Shown here one piece after another: positions 1 through 12,096 of a DNA stretch of 64,000 nucleotides. The number at the start of each line of letters is the position of its first letter. The stretch's first letter is position 1. Source of the stretch: Coprinellus micaceus (lineage: Eukaryota > Basidiomycota > Agaricomycetes > Agaricales > Psathyrellaceae). The stretch is from positions 1,922,001 through 1,986,000 of the forward strand of contig OX596338.1 in NCBI GenBank assembly GCA_951394405.1, given 5' to 3'. Both the position numbers and the translations under genes were made by a program. The notes beneath the pieces are model-generated. The model was not told the DNA's origin. It worked only from the letters and a program-made list of their open reading frames with translations, and made no database searches.

Positions 1-417
1 CAAAATGTCGTAGATTGCGTACCCGTCCTTGATTATGACGTCCCTGCACCGTCTCATGTACGCGCCCAGGCCCGTTTTGCGCGAAATGCAGACCAAGTTC
101 TTTCCTTCTTTGTGCGCCGACGGTGGGCCTGTGGCAGACGCCGAGGTGGGCACAATTGGCCATGGCCTTTTTGGAGTGAGTTTCCTTATCCTCTGTTTCT
201 GGGGGTGGTTTTCCAGCTTTCCGCCTGGAGTATCCACGCCTCGCAAGTTATTCTGGGAACTGGGTACCGGGAATGGAGCATCTTCGGCTTCTTGGGTTGG
301 TGAAATGGGTTTCGTGGATGAACCAGCGTGCGGGGCGCTTTCCTCATCGGAGAGCCTCAGCTTCTTCCCTCTCCCTTCTGCTGTATTAGAAGACTCGTTC
401 TTGCGCTTGGTGGCCAT
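1..417 (-). CDS. POP7: RNase P/MRP subunit POP7 (Rpp20)-like, C-terminus beyond window
   Basis: The frame is open from the ATG at 417 to the window edge, giving 139 residues and lacking the C-terminus. Residues 1-80 are polar and probably disordered. Then come an RKLTPKRPWP segment and, near residue 110, the motif CISRKTGLGAYMRRC followed by DGY. I read this as the start of the Alba-type fold of POP7/Rpp20, where a lysine/arginine-rich strand contacts RNA. By family knowledge POP7 pairs with POP6 in RNase P and RNase MRP, which mature tRNA and rRNA in the nucleus. Seen: the open frame and the motif. Inferred: the family name. The remaining Alba domain should lie just left of the window. Confidence 0.65.
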   Translation of the reverse strand, partial: MATKRKNESSNTAEGRGKKLRLSDEESAPHAGSSTKPISPTQEAEDAPFPVPSSQNNLRGVDTPGGKLENHPQKQRIRKLTPKRPWPIVPTSASATGPPSAHKEGKNLVCISRKTGLGAYMRRCRDVIIKDGYAIYDIL

Positions 418-702
418 CGTGATGGAAGGAAGGAGAGCAGTGAAAGCGCGTCGAGTCTAAGCGTGTGCAGTGCACCAATGTGGCCATCGGTATTTGTACA
501 TGCTTGACACCATATAGGTCCCTCGGAGTCGTATTCGAGTACCCACCTTGACGTCGTACTGACGCAGGTACCTCCACAATGCCTTCAGAACTCCTTCGAA
601 TGACTGTAAGGAGCGCCGCACTGGCAATTATAAATCCAGTCATGGATTGGCCTCTGTCTCCAGACCCACAGAAAGCTCCCTCGTACCGCAAATTCCACCA
701 GG

Positions 703-2021
703 ATGGCAGCCCCCCGCAATTCAACAACCGCGGAGAAGCTACGAGACGATAGGAGCATACGGGACCATGACGGGACCGTACAATTTCGGGCGCCTGTGCG
801 TGCCCCGTTTAAATTTGGGAAGTGGGCACGGCTTCATGGCTTCGATCTCCTCACCATGGCGGCCCTTGGTGCCATCGCCCTGGGAGTATACTTTGCCAGT
901 GAGTATCAGCATGCATACGACACCGACTATAGCTGACATCGAGGGGTAGAGCCAGCTCCGAATAGGACATTCCCTCTATATAATGTCGACGGGGCTGTCG
1001 TATGGCCTCAGTTTGCGTATCCCTTGAGGAAGGAAATCTTGCCAATCTGGGCATGCGCGCTCATCGCGTTCCTCGTCCCATTTGTCTTGATTGTGCTATT
1101 TCAAATCCGCCGAAGAAGCGTTGATGATCTGCTAACCAGTACTATGGGGTTGCTTAAGAGTGCGCCCACTTACCTTTATCCTCGTTTCTGCCTACTAAGC
1201 AACATACCTATCTAGGTCTGATTACCGCAGCCACCTTTCAGGTGTTTATCAAGTGGCTAATTGGTGGCCTCCGTCCCCACTTTTACGCCGTTTGCCAGCC
1301 CAACGTCTCTCAAGGCGGGCTTGGGTGGAACGGCTTCAGCAACCTCATGTTTAATCGCGACATCTGCACTGGTGACCCCGATCAGGTCAACGACGCATTG
1401 GAGTCCATGCCGTCTGGACATGCGACCGCTGCGTGGGCAGGACTACTCTACCTGTCATTCTACGTCAACGCCCAGCTTAAGGTCATCAGCGCGCACAACC
1501 CTGCCTATTGGAAGATGATCCTCTTCTTCGCCCCTTTACTCGGCGCAACGCTCATCTCTGGAGCACTCACCATTGATGCCTACCACAACTGGTACGACCT
1601 GGTCGTTGGTGGAATTATTGGCTCCTCCTGCGCCCTCGTCGCATTTCGCCAAACGTTTGCCTCTGTCTTCGACTTCCGCTTCAACCACATGCTTCTTCCC
1701 CGGGCCACTTCTCTCTTCCACCGTCAGCTCTGCCCTCCCCTCTCAGCCGGGTCTCCTTACTACTCCTACACGCCCTCATCACAATTTGAGAGTCGCGATC
1801 TTCCCTTTACGCGTGAGGGTGGATGGAATGATGCGGGCTTGGAACAGGCTACCGGTGCCCCAGGCGATGCAACAGTCCTGGGTATTGGGGTTCAAGGTGG
1901 AGGAAACGTCAGCTCAAAGCCAAGGAGCTTTGGACATGAGGCTAATGGCAATGGCAACGGTATTGGCACTGGGTCGGTTATCGGTAGCAATCCTCCTGCC
2001 GTCGGTCACCGGGCTGTTTAG
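703..2021 (+). CDS. PAP2-family lipid phosphatase (LPP1/DPP1-like)
   Basis: Three exons (703-898, 950-1138, 1216-2021) join in phase to 396 residues. The three catalytic motifs of type 2 phosphatidic acid phosphatases are present: K-x6-RP (KWLIGGLRP), PSGH, and S-x8-H-x3-D (SGALTIDAYHNWYD). Hydrophobic segments before and between the motifs fit a six-helix membrane enzyme. By family knowledge it dephosphorylates phosphatidic acid, diacylglycerol pyrophosphate or lysophosphatidate in the vacuolar or Golgi membrane. The C-terminal 100 residues are hydrophilic with an NGNGNGIGTG stretch and look disordered. The intron-2 donor at 1139 (gtacta) was chosen because it alone keeps the frame into the LITAATFQVF helix. 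The precise substrate cannot be read from the sequence. Confidence 0.9.
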
Positions 2022-2216
2022 GCCAAGTGGGATTGCCCCTTTCCTTTACTTCTCCCATAGTTCATGATACATTAGCTCGTTCGCTCACCAAAATACCATA
2101 ATATGCACAACAATGCCCGAATTTCAGAGCGAGTTCAAATCACCCAATAAGGTTCAGAGTCCATCAAGATCCAAAGGTGGTATGCATACTCGAGTATACG
2201 TCGGCTTGCCTCCACA

Positions 2217-3980
2217 TTATAGCGCCCTTGCGGGATCCTTCTTAACCCTCTCCAACTCAATGTCCTCGTCTCGTACCCTTGGAAAGTAGTCCGAGGCCAC
2301 AGTCGTGCTTTTGGTGATCTCTATCACCGTCCCATTGGTACCAGAATTCGTGTCCAACATCAAGGTCGTCCCTTGCCCCCGACCTTTCCACCCAAACCCA
2401 TTTTTGCGCTTTGCGGGTGCCCGGAAGACGGGCTCCGACTCAACCCCCCTGTTTGTATCTGGGAAGTCGGTGGATGTCTTATTTGCGTTGGCGAAGTTTC
2501 GCATGCTGAGGAGCATACGGGAGGAGAGAATGGAGTGCATTACACGCTGCAGGATGACGATGAGGAAGCGGTATTCGGGCTGTGGGCGGATGTCAGGCTA
2601 ACTGACCGGGAGAGAGGACGGATTGAACCCACCGGTCCAACGAGATCAACTGTGATATTCCCAGCGGAGACGGCTTTACAGCGATTGAGTTAGCCTCAGT
2701 CCGCCAATGAAGGAATTCCGCGTACCAGACAGGATCAGGAAGTAAAAGAACCCGTCCCGATAAAATATCCGCATGAGTGGGCTTCGCAGATTCCTGTACT
2801 TCATTAGACCGATCGTAAAGGTCATCAGCAGAATTGCTGTTAATTTAGAGTTAGGTCCATTGATACTATAAAGTCACGAAACGTAAGTGCCGGCTTACCT
2901 AGCTCGTTCGCCAGAATCAACCCAAAGAGAGCGGAGAGCTGAATGTTCAGTGCTTGGGACTTTGGTGGCAGCGGTGTGCACCCGATCACGGTGGGAAGTG
3001 GGGATGGCCCGACTGTGACAATTGTGCAAGTTCGTGGTTAGAACTTAGCTTCAGGGTAGACATAAGAACAAAGCTAGGAGTTCCGCACATTGTAGGTTAC
3101 GCAGGAACAGAACATAGACCACGAATTCCGCGACGTGGACACCCTAGAATGACAACGAGGGTTAGATGAGGACCCTTGAATTTAAATGGGGTAACTCACG
3201 AAAAATTGGAATACTAGCCATACCATCAACTTCTTACTCCTCCCAGAGAGGGCATATACACGCAAGAAGAGAATGGCTTCGGCGAGAGCTACACCAACAA
3301 GAAGTGACGCTAAAAGGCGAGACGGGTAAGTGGAGATTATTTGAAAGTCGCATTTTCAGGGAGAGAACCTACTAGTCTCGACGGAGAACAGGATCTGACA
3401 TGTCTAGCGCTCAAGAACCCGAGTCAGCTTTTCCCAATGTGCTGAAGTTCGATGGTCCATTCGGTCTTTCCACCCACCCTGACAGGAAGGCCCAAGGACG
3501 TGTGGTCTGGGAACGGAAATCAGTTTTAAGTGAGGTGGACACGCCGGTAAGCGTGACAGGGCGGTGAGCTCGACGCACAATATATTGCGAGCGGGACGTC
3601 GAAGAGAGCGAGGTAGCGTGAGAGGAAGAAAAGGACCTTGGCGGCACTAAGTTCAGCGGGCCACATGTAGGCAACCTGCGCATTGTACGATGAGGAGGTG
3701 TTTCCAAGGGTGAGCAGGTGAAATACGAACCTCTGCTTCCAGAGTACCCAAGTAGTCCACTACAAGAAGGGCAAGGGCGGCGACTAATAGTATTCATCCT
3801 CTGGTCAGATCGCGGATGTAAAAGCAGGCGACTGCGCGTACCATCCACATACTATATAATGCGATTGAGACTCTAGCTGGGTGTTGGCTGGGTGGTATTT
3901 TGGCGACGACTGACCTTGGTGATCTTTTGGCGCGTCGCAGACGCGAAGATCAGGTCGGGGGTTAGAGCACGGCCGCTCAT
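2217..3980 (-). CDS. DUF6533-family seven-helix membrane protein
   Basis: Twelve small exons (2217-2597, 2633-2649, 2726-2836, 2899-3012, 3089-3143, 3200-3309, 3373-3403, 3478-3506, 3579-3675, 3731-3783, 3853-3872, 3943-3980) join in phase to 351 residues. Typical landmarks of the basidiomycete DUF6533 family are present: AALALLVVDYLGTLEAEV-YMWP, LSRYLALFDVPLAIY, CQILF, ALAEAILFLRVYALSGR and a late QRVMHSILSSRMLL segment. The hydrophobic stretches fit seven transmembrane helices. The function of the family is unknown; some authors compare it with receptors. The first two exons and the 17-nt exon at 2633-2649 rest only on splice-site and phase fit and are the weakest part. Intron density is extreme: eleven introns in about 1 kb of coding sequence. 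Confidence 0.8.
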
Positions 3981-5172
3981 TGCAGGTCTCTACTTGCTGT
4001 CGTACGGAGAGACACCAGAGTTCAGTTATCGTTGTCTCGCGAGGGAGGGGGTCATCACAAAGCAGGGAATGATGGGAAGGCATCCCCAGGACCGTGGTGG
4101 GCTGCATATATATATACATCCCATGATGTTCCGCTTTGACTGTGGCGAGGGTGTCAATGCGCCTTTCCGAGGTAAATGCACACGCAATGTTGCTGGATTC
4201 GATGTGATAGCGCCGAAAATTTCGTCCTCGGGAGTGCCCCCGATGCACCTTCCCAGACCGTCCCCCCAGACTCCAGTATTTGGGGTCTTCCGTAAAGATT
4301 TTGTTGGCCGTCGCCACAAGGGCTCCGGTTCGGAGTCCTCGATAAGCCTTTATGGGAAGGAAAATCGGAGCTGGGTCAGCGATGTTCAGCGATGCGGTGA
4401 GGAGTACTTAAGTACTTGAAACAGATACCACCAGTCTGATGCGAATGCAACTTATGAGGTGGTCTCCATGGAGGGAGACGATAAGGATCATATGTGTGAG
4501 AGCGCCCTTTGTGCATGGCTTTGACTGAGCTGAAGTCTGATAGGGTGAAAGGGTTAGAGGTCCGTATACATATATAGAACCAGATGAATTCAATGGACCG
4601 ACTTGAACCTCCGATTTGAACGTTGGAACCAGCCCATTGCTCGACCATTCGGCGGCTATACCAGTGCAGACAGATATGCACCGGTACTGGCGCGAAGGCT
4701 TTCTCGGGAATTGTGGGATGTCAGGTTCCCCTGGGAGTCGTGTAGGCGAACTCGGAGTTGCGAGAAGATCTCGCCACACTGACAGAAGGGTTGTTGCTGA
4801 TGGGTCTCGCGAGTTGCAAGCTGGTTGGCCAGTCGGGTTATGGCGTGTTCTGACGATGGATGGGAGGCGCCGCCACTATTCGTTGCATCTATTAGCCACT
4901 GCGACAATGGCTGGAGACTCCATCACAATTTTCAGAGTCGACCATATGTTCTCGCACTCACTGTAGCCAAGATATCGCCCAACCTAGGTGACGGCTCACC
5001 GCAGCTGTGTTGTAACTTGTTTGTTTGTTGTCATTGGCACGCTCGGCACGCGTTCGACCATGTGACGGGGATGACGTAATTTGCCAGCCTCCATCCCAGT
5101 CACAGGGATTGGCTCCGCCGTGGGTCCTGCTTGAGCTGGAAAGCATTCCATATCTGTCTCGAAGACGCTTGG
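3981..5172. other. Intergenic, no gene supported
   Basis: This separates two divergently transcribed genes. Short open frames exist on both strands but none shows a domain, a plausible splice chain or clear coding character. It presumably holds both promoters. A tRNA-like look of the minus strand near 4600-4670 was checked and rejected because the T stem does not pair. Confidence 0.5.
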
Positions 5173-8100
5173 ATGGCTGCCGAAGGGCTCTATCATCCAG
5201 ACTTGAATCTGTCCTACGCCGAGGTCGACAGGGAGGTTGCTCAGGGATGTTCAGTACGGGGATGTCACCGGTCAATCGAACCCAATAGCCAGAACAAGAT
5301 GTGTGATGAATGCAGGAGTCGTCATAGGGGTTATGCGACAACGAAGAGGCTGAGGAGGAAACTGGAGAAGGCGGCGTTACAGGCCGTGGAAGTCACGGGC
5401 GAGGCAGCTATCGTGCCCATGGACATTCAGGTGCGTCTCTCCCATCGCTCACCTAAGGTGTCAATTGACGTCCTGGTCTGATACTGTGTAGGAATGGGAC
5501 CCGACGATAGATCCAATGCTCTACGACGTATCGAGGCCGGCGACGTCGACGCCGGGGCCATCCATTTCGCTTTCTTCGTCGACCTCCGAGTTAGCAAACG
5601 CCCTGACGTACTATCATCAAGACCACCTCCCGCAGTTTCAGGAGAATGCACTAGCCCCAGATACCCCGCCATGCATATCTCCAGCCATGCTGCAAGGCGG
5701 TTCTACAGAGTCGACACCGGTCCCCACGATTGAGGAGGCTCAGGGTGCTTCGCTAACCAGGTTCTGCTCTGTCAAGGGATGCAAGGCGGTGATTCCCGGC
5801 TCGTACGACTATAAGATGTGCCCGCCGTGTAGGACGCGATATCGGGGATACGGCATTACCAAGCGCGCCAAATGGAAGAACGAACGCGAAGTTTTCGAGA
5901 AGGAGATGACGAATCTACGTGCAGCGGAGGACGAGAGAAGGGCAGCTAATGGGGAGCCTGTTAGTTCGCGTTTCTGGTTTAACGTCTTTATGGTTTAACC
6001 TCCATCTCCTTAGCCTCTCGCTGAAGACCCTATTGCTATGAAGAAATGGGAGATAACCATTCTGGATGAGGAGGTCGCCTTGCCGCTTCCTGTCCTCGCA
6101 GCACTTAAGACGGCAGGAATCAATGCGGATGGTACCCTCGAGCCGGGCAGCAACGCACTGAGTCTCTATCAAAACGATCCAGGCCAACCTTCAGAAATTG
6201 ATACACCTCATGCCATAGTGCCCTATCCTTCAGTTCTGGGTGCGTTAGACATTTCAGCGACATGATGCGGAGATTAACCATCCGCATCCTCATTGTAGGT
6301 TCGATCCCAGCGCTGCCCGCTCGCATGTGTACGGTCTCCCACTGCCATCAAATTCTTCCAGGGTATTATCGCTACAAGCGGTGCGAGCAGCATCGGCTTC
6401 AGAATAGGCATCATAGCAAGCTCAAGCGAGTCAGGGAGAAGGTCGAAAAGGCCATTGGCCCGAAAGAGGGTGCACATGTTGTCGAGATACCTGCGGAAGC
6501 GACCGAACCAAAAAGAAAGGGAAAGGCAACAGAGCCAGGGCCAGAGACTATTTCAGAAGAAGCGATGATTGAAGTCTCTGAAACTGAGGAAGCTCCTCAT
6601 GTAGTTCCTAAGCCGGAAGCAGCGCCGCCGCCGAAGAAGAAAAAGGTCGGCGATTCGCCTTCAGTTGGTCAAGGTTGACACTGACTAGCGATAGGGGCGG
6701 AAGGTTACACACTGTGTAACAGAAGGCTGCGGGAAACCCTTACAGGAGGACAAGCGATGGAAGAACTGTGATGACTGCCGTGCTGAGGAGCGACAAAAGA
6801 AGCAGCGCGCCAGGACTCAAGTGAGGCTCGGCAAGGACTCACCAACCGCAGCGGTCCCAACGGAAGCGACCAGTGTCGATACTGTTACCGTGGCGGGCGT
6901 TTCCGACCAATCTGAGGCTGCGGCCAGCGGCACCAACACGACCTCTCCGTCTCTCAAGCTGGTGAACATGACCGCGGACACGTTCGAGACCCCAGAACTG
7001 CCTTTTCGATGGAGCAACGAGACGACCGCGATCGTAGTGGACTCGCCTGCCCCGCTTGATCTCCCTCGTTCCCCCAGCTCTCAACTGCCCTTGACGATTA
7101 GGCACTACAAGCCCAAGGACATCGACACGCCTGGCAGTAGATCGTCCACAAGCCAGCCCTATGTTATCGTCGAACAGTTCCCCTTCCGAGAGATCCACGC
7201 CGTCCCGCCGCATGAAAGTTCTGGGTTCCCGAAGGCAGCACTCTCCTCAATAACTGGAAGCACTTTGCCTACGACTGTTCATAAGCCATATCCGAATTCT
7301 GGCGTGTTCAGGCATTATGTTCCTATCGAGGACAAAAGTGGGCCCCCTTTTACCAATCCCACCAGCCCAATGGAGCACCCCCTCCCCATACGCCCACCGA
7401 CAGCCGGTTCACCCTCGACACCAGCTGCACCAGGGATCCAGAGCGACCATGTGCCTCCTTCAATTCCAATTACGGAATCGTTGCCATCCCCTTCAACGGT
7501 GAAGAAAACCACGAAGTCTAAATCCAAGTCAAAAGGAAAAGAGAAAGAGAAGGCTGCGGAGGCCCCTGTCTCCAGTACTGCCTCCGCCGCGAACCTAGTT
7601 CCTCAACTATTCCAGTACCCTCCTTACCCTGTTCACCCCTATTTTTATCTCCCTCCCCAGTACAACCCAAGCGCAGCATCGCCTGCCTACGCATATCCAG
7701 TGTACCCCCCGATGGTTGCGCCAGCACCCCCCGGGGAGTCCACCTGCACGAATGACAGACCCTCAGCGAATGTTCCTGCGCCAGAGGGAGCGGTACCTCC
7801 ATCCTTGTCAATGTCGGCATCCGCCCCTCCACAGGGCCTCCTTACCGTCCCTTACCCTTATCCATTCCCCCACCCCCATGCCCCAGGGTTCCCTTATGCG
7901 TTCCCTGCGTCCGCGTCTGCACCCCCCAGTAACACCTCTGGGGGTCTAGGTGCGGTTCCCTTCCCGTATTTTTACCCTCCTTACCCGTATTCGGTGTCCG
8001 CTCCCCCAGTCTCAAGCTTCCTTGCGGTTCCGCTCAGTGCGCCGCTGCTGCCCGCTGCTGCGGGGGCTAGCTCGACTGGAGTGTCGGGGATGTCGATTCA

Positions 8101-8939
8101 TTCTCCTCGTGGGAAGCATGTACCGCTGAACGATCCGACATCTTTGAGTGCACCCGTAGGATCGGGACCGGCGCGTGCTTTAACAACCGTGGCCAAACCG
8201 AGTCGCCCGCCAAAGGAGCCTACTAATGACTCTCCGAAGGAGCCGAGATTTAGCTATTACCACCATGGGTTTGGCACGACAGATTCGCCAGATGCCCCGA
8301 CGATGGCCGCGGATGGGGTGAGTCTCAGTCAGTCTCGCTGGCTTGCTGTTTCTCACTGCTTAATCAATCCTCGTTTCCCGGGTCCAGACAAAGAAGAGGA
8401 GGAAGATTGACCCCGCATGGCTAGAGAAGCAGCAGCTGAAGGCCGAGCAGGAAAAGCAGCAACAAGAAGTGACGTCCGGCTCGACTCATATGAATCCTAT
8501 AGCAGGATGGATTGGCTCGGATGACGATATTGCTCCTCCAGTGGCCACAGGTTCTGGGTTTTCCCAGGCCGTACCTGTCCAGCAAGCGACTCTAGAGCCA
8601 CCTGCTCCGATGTCAGTGGATACCGATGTCCCTATCCGACCAGCAGATTCTGCGTCCTCATCGTCTTCCACTGTACGTTAAACACCATTCCACTTCATTC
8701 TCTGGGGCACCCGCTGACGAGAACTCTCTTTTTTTCAGACTCAACTTGTTCAATATCCCTGCTCGAACAAAACTTGCAAACGTCGCGTAGCGTCTGCCAG
8801 TGGCACTGCCCTTTGCGGCAAGTGTAAGACAAAGTTCAGGAAGCACGCAGAAAAGAACAAGCGTAAGCATAAGCTCGTGCCTGTTAAGCCCGTTTCGGCA
8901 ACTTCGGTCGGTATTGACCTGGGTGTTGGCAAAGTATGA
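5173..8939 (+). CDS. Protein with five C-x4-C-x12-C-x2-C/H zinc-finger-like modules
   Basis: Seven exons (5173-5430, 5492-5959, 6014-6239, 6299-6645, 6695-8317, 8388-8672, 8739-8939) join in phase to 1,135 residues. Five modules share exact spacing: Cys 26/31/44/47, 178/183/196/199, 328/333/346 plus His349, 440/445/458/461 and 1077/1082/1095/1098. Each is followed by an Arg/Lys-rich stretch such as RLRRK or KRKHK, as expected for a nucleic-acid-binding extension. Between modules 4 and 5 lies a long Pro/Ser/Tyr-rich low-complexity region with YPYP-type runs around residues 730-860 and an earlier KSKSKSKGKEKEK patch. I do not recognise the family. The likely role, by inference only, is nuclear nucleic-acid or chromatin binding. 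The exon-4 donor at 6646 (gtcggc) was chosen to keep frame into module 4. The ATG at 5173 is the first usable start. Confidence 0.8.
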
Positions 8940-10111
8940 GTAAACGGTTGACTTCGACTATACACCTTCGCTCGAGGTTCTTCCCGTCGCCTATCCCCAA
9001 TTATACACCTTTTACCGTCTTCTAATCGTACTCTTCTTGGCTCCACCCCTCATAATGTAACTATCTCACCCCGAACCCTCGTAATATAGAGAACAAACCC
9101 CAACAATACAATCTCCCCCCTCCTCGTCTCGCTACAACATGTGCTACCAGAATAAATCCACGATGAGCCATACAACATCACTACTTCGCAATGACTGTTT
9201 TGCATGCCGTGCGAAATGTGCTTCTACGGTAATACACCGGAAGACCTATGGCTCCGATTTTTTTGTAAGGGTGCAGCTATGTCCTGTCTGTCAGATTTAC
9301 AGGTCATCGTGTTTGCTTCTCAACTCATTGAAATTCCAGAAATCGGACTCGGTCGGTGGGACACCATTTTGATGGCACCAATTTAGCCCTTGTTTGGGCT
9401 CCAACGCTCGCGAGGCATACTCTCCCGCTGCAAAAAATACCGTACATGACTGAAAGCAATGTCTTTTATTGCTTTAACACGTTTAGGAGGGTGGAATGTG
9501 AGCGTGTCGCTGACGGATGAGGTGAACATACCGCCGTGAAACACCTGGTTGTCACGCGGTGTTACGCCCTCTCACCCAAATTTGGCGCAGACACACCGTC
9601 ACGGGTGTATCAAGGAGCCGATACGCGAGTGCATAGTCCGCCCACTTCCCAGGCCTAAAATATTCGTGCATATGCCCGGCGAGCAGATCGTCAGCCTCAA
9701 AAAACCCAGAGCCAATCGACGACGAATTACTGCCTGCAGGACCCGATTACCGTGGACTGTATCGCGGACTGGTGTATTACTATACTTGGTACATTGCATT
9801 TGAACAGTCCGAGGAATTTATGGCGTTCTGCCGCTGACAAGGTGTGCCTCGGGGGCTTAGCGCCTAATATTGTTAGTTACAACCCATGCCAGAGCTAGTG
9901 ATCCTGAATACCCTAGGCTCATACCAATATGCCCATACCTTCTGGACCGCAACTCATCGTATGGAACCGATGGCTGAACGGGGCTTGGACATACATGAGC
10001 TTCTGGAGTAGCGAAAAGATGTGTACATGGGACTACTGAATACATTTGAGAGGAAGAAAAGAGAACTGAAGACGTAAAACAAGGAACGACTGGGATAAAG
10101 CAAGATCCCTA
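8940..10111. other. Intergenic, no gene supported
   Basis: This lies between two convergent genes. It is AT-richer just after 8940, as expected of a 3' UTR. Only short open frames without recognisable features are seen. Confidence 0.5.
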
Positions 10112-11671
10112 CTAAAAGGCATGCTCCCTAGGGCCTTCAACTTCTTCGAAGACCACGGGGGAGACAAATCCAGAATACCTTATGGTGAACCAACCGTTCT
10201 CAGACGGCGGGTCAATGATATGGTCCAAATCAGACTCGAAGGACGACACGGAGGACACCCTCGAGAAAGATCCTTCGGACCCCGAATCTTCCTCGATCCA
10301 AGGATCTTCGTACTCCAAGTCGTTAGGTGGAGGCCTGGTGGGATTAGAAGCCGCAGTGATCTGTCCAGCAAGGAAGGACGACGAGAAGTCCAGCGTGGGC
10401 ATAACCATAGACTGCGCAGGGTCCACGAGCTCAGAGGGTGGCGACGAGACGGCGCTCGAGAACACACTGGCGTCGTCGTCCTCGGACAGTAGCTCACTCT
10501 CCTGCCCTTGCATCACCTCTTCAAAGACGCACCACCCCTGCCCACACTCTCCAATCACACCACGGACCTCGTTCATTGTCCAGCCAGCAAACTGGAGCTT
10601 GAGGAAGGTGCACACGCCTTCCAACTCTTCGTCCGAGTCGCTCAGGCTATCGGCCTTGCGGGGGCAGCCCGAGTACGGGGTACACGAGACTCCGGGATGA
10701 CTCCATACACTCGCCCGATCAAGCCTCGCGAAGAGTGTCGAGACGCGCAGCGCATGCTTGCTATGCGACGCGTGTATTTCCCCAACCTCTTGCAGCGGTA
10801 TGAACCGACCGTGCGGGAGATTGTCCCGAGTAGAAAGAGGGAGGCGATTCGTCGGAGTGGGTGCAAGGGGGATGAAGATGTATGAGGTGACGAGAGCAGG
10901 GATGGGTGCGCTGAAGTATTTCTCGAACTCGGCAGAAGCGTTGGTCACGGCATCGGCCTCCTTCTCGGCAAGGGTGATGCGAGGCTTGCGCGCCCTGGGC
11001 TTCATCTTGGGGCCCACAAGGGCAGCCTTGGGCTTGTTTACTGCGGTGTAAAGGGGACGCTTGACGCCGGCCTTCTTCCTCCCAAACTCAACATCGAGAT
11101 CGGCCTCGTACAATGAGCGCAGGGCGATCGGCACGTTGTCGACGAGGTTCTGGAGGATGGGCCGGCTGGAGGAAAAGTTGCGAGCGACCCCGAGACCGAG
11201 CTGCGTAGCAACGAGTGGTCGAGGTGCAATGGGAGCCCTGGGAAGGAAGGTCCCCACTCCAAACGCTTTGCTGTGAAGAGCATAGCGCACAGGCAGAGAC
11301 AACCCTGAATGAATTGTCGATCTTGGAGCCCCAGATTGCAGGACCCTACTCGAAGCATGCTGAACGTTTGTTGGGACTCTGACCCCAGGTGCGGATAGCC
11401 TGGTGAAGATGCTGGTTACAAAATTGCGAGTGTTGGAGAAGAGTTTGTGTGAGGGGTTTCGAGGGCGAATCTGCTCGAGGGAGCTGACGATCGTCTGATT
11501 CAGAGAGTGTGGGTGAACGTTTGCAGGCGATACCGGCGCTGCAAGATGCAACGCACGACAACTGGTCCCTCCGCTGCCCAAGCCATCGGTCGGGTGGTGA
11601 TTGGTCGACCGAACGGCAGAGGCAGCTTTGCGACCAGCAGTCCGCAGGGAGCCTGCGAACACAGGCATCAC
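10112..11671 (-). CDS. Uncharacterised protein with predicted mitochondrial presequence
   Basis: One uninterrupted exon encodes 519 residues from the ATG at 11671. The first 45 residues are rich in Arg, Ser, Thr and Ala with no acidic residue until position 29, as in a mitochondrial targeting sequence; a second RNFSSSRP-like stretch occurs near residue 165. A compact segment around residues 180-250 (YEADLDVEFGRKKAG, then a basic RKPRITLAEKEADA) may be the conserved core. The C-terminal 160 residues are acidic and Ser-rich, probably disordered. I do not recognise a domain and assign no function. The single long exon contrasts with its intron-rich neighbours. The gene is divergent from the amidohydrolase fusion, 425 bp apart. 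Confidence 0.75.
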   Translation of the reverse strand: MMPVFAGSLRTAGRKAASAVRSTNHHPTDGLGSGGTSCRALHLAAPVSPANVHPHSLNQTIVSSLEQIRPRNPSHKLFSNTRNFVTSIFTRLSAPGVRVPTNVQHASSRVLQSGAPRSTIHSGLSLPVRYALHSKAFGVGTFLPRAPIAPRPLVATQLGLGVARNFSSSRPILQNLVDNVPIALRSLYEADLDVEFGRKKAGVKRPLYTAVNKPKAALVGPKMKPRARKPRITLAEKEADAVTNASAEFEKYFSAPIPALVTSYIFIPLAPTPTNRLPLSTRDNLPHGRFIPLQEVGEIHASHSKHALRVSTLFARLDRASVWSHPGVSCTPYSGCPRKADSLSDSDEELEGVCTFLKLQFAGWTMNEVRGVIGECGQGWCVFEEVMQGQESELLSEDDDASVFSSAVSSPPSELVDPAQSMVMPTLDFSSSFLAGQITAASNPTRPPPNDLEYEDPWIEEDSGSEGSFSRVSSVSSFESDLDHIIDPPSENGWFTIRYSGFVSPVVFEEVEGPREHAF

Positions 11672-12096
11672 TGGAGGAGTGCTGGGGCTACTGTTGTTTC
11701 AGTGCCCTTTGAAGGCTATCGCAGCTCTTGGGATGGTGGTGGTTCAGGAGTAAGGAGGATTCAGTTCCGAGCGCTGAGCATTGACTTGCCTGCGGGGCTT
11801 GGACTGATCGGCAAACGCTGACGCCGCCCATTTGCCGAGTCATATAGACGCCGTCCACGTTAGGGGCACTCCTATCGTCATGGTAGCACAAGACTTCAAA
11901 TGGTCTCTGGTACTTTCGTAACCCTATCCTGATTGAACTATGAATGCAAAGTCCCAACGAGGACCAAGGGAAGCACCTCCCGGTCGTGCGAGTTTAGCGG
12001 ATTCGACAGGGGCAAACTGGACCCGAGCGCCCATCCCCGAAGCACAAGACCACCACCTCCACTACCACGACGCCGGGACCAGGCAGCCAATGTTCA
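11672..12096. promoter_or_regulatory. Shared intergenic region between divergent genes
   Basis: 425 bp separate the start codons of the minus-strand uncharacterised gene and the plus-strand amidohydrolase fusion. The region should contain both promoters. No TATA box or repeated operator could be singled out with confidence. Confidence 0.4.

Noticed and set aside
4595..4680. tRNA-like A-box and B-box spacing on the minus strand
   Set aside because: The bases flanking the supposed T loop (GGAGG and CGGTC) do not pair and no acceptor stem can be formed.
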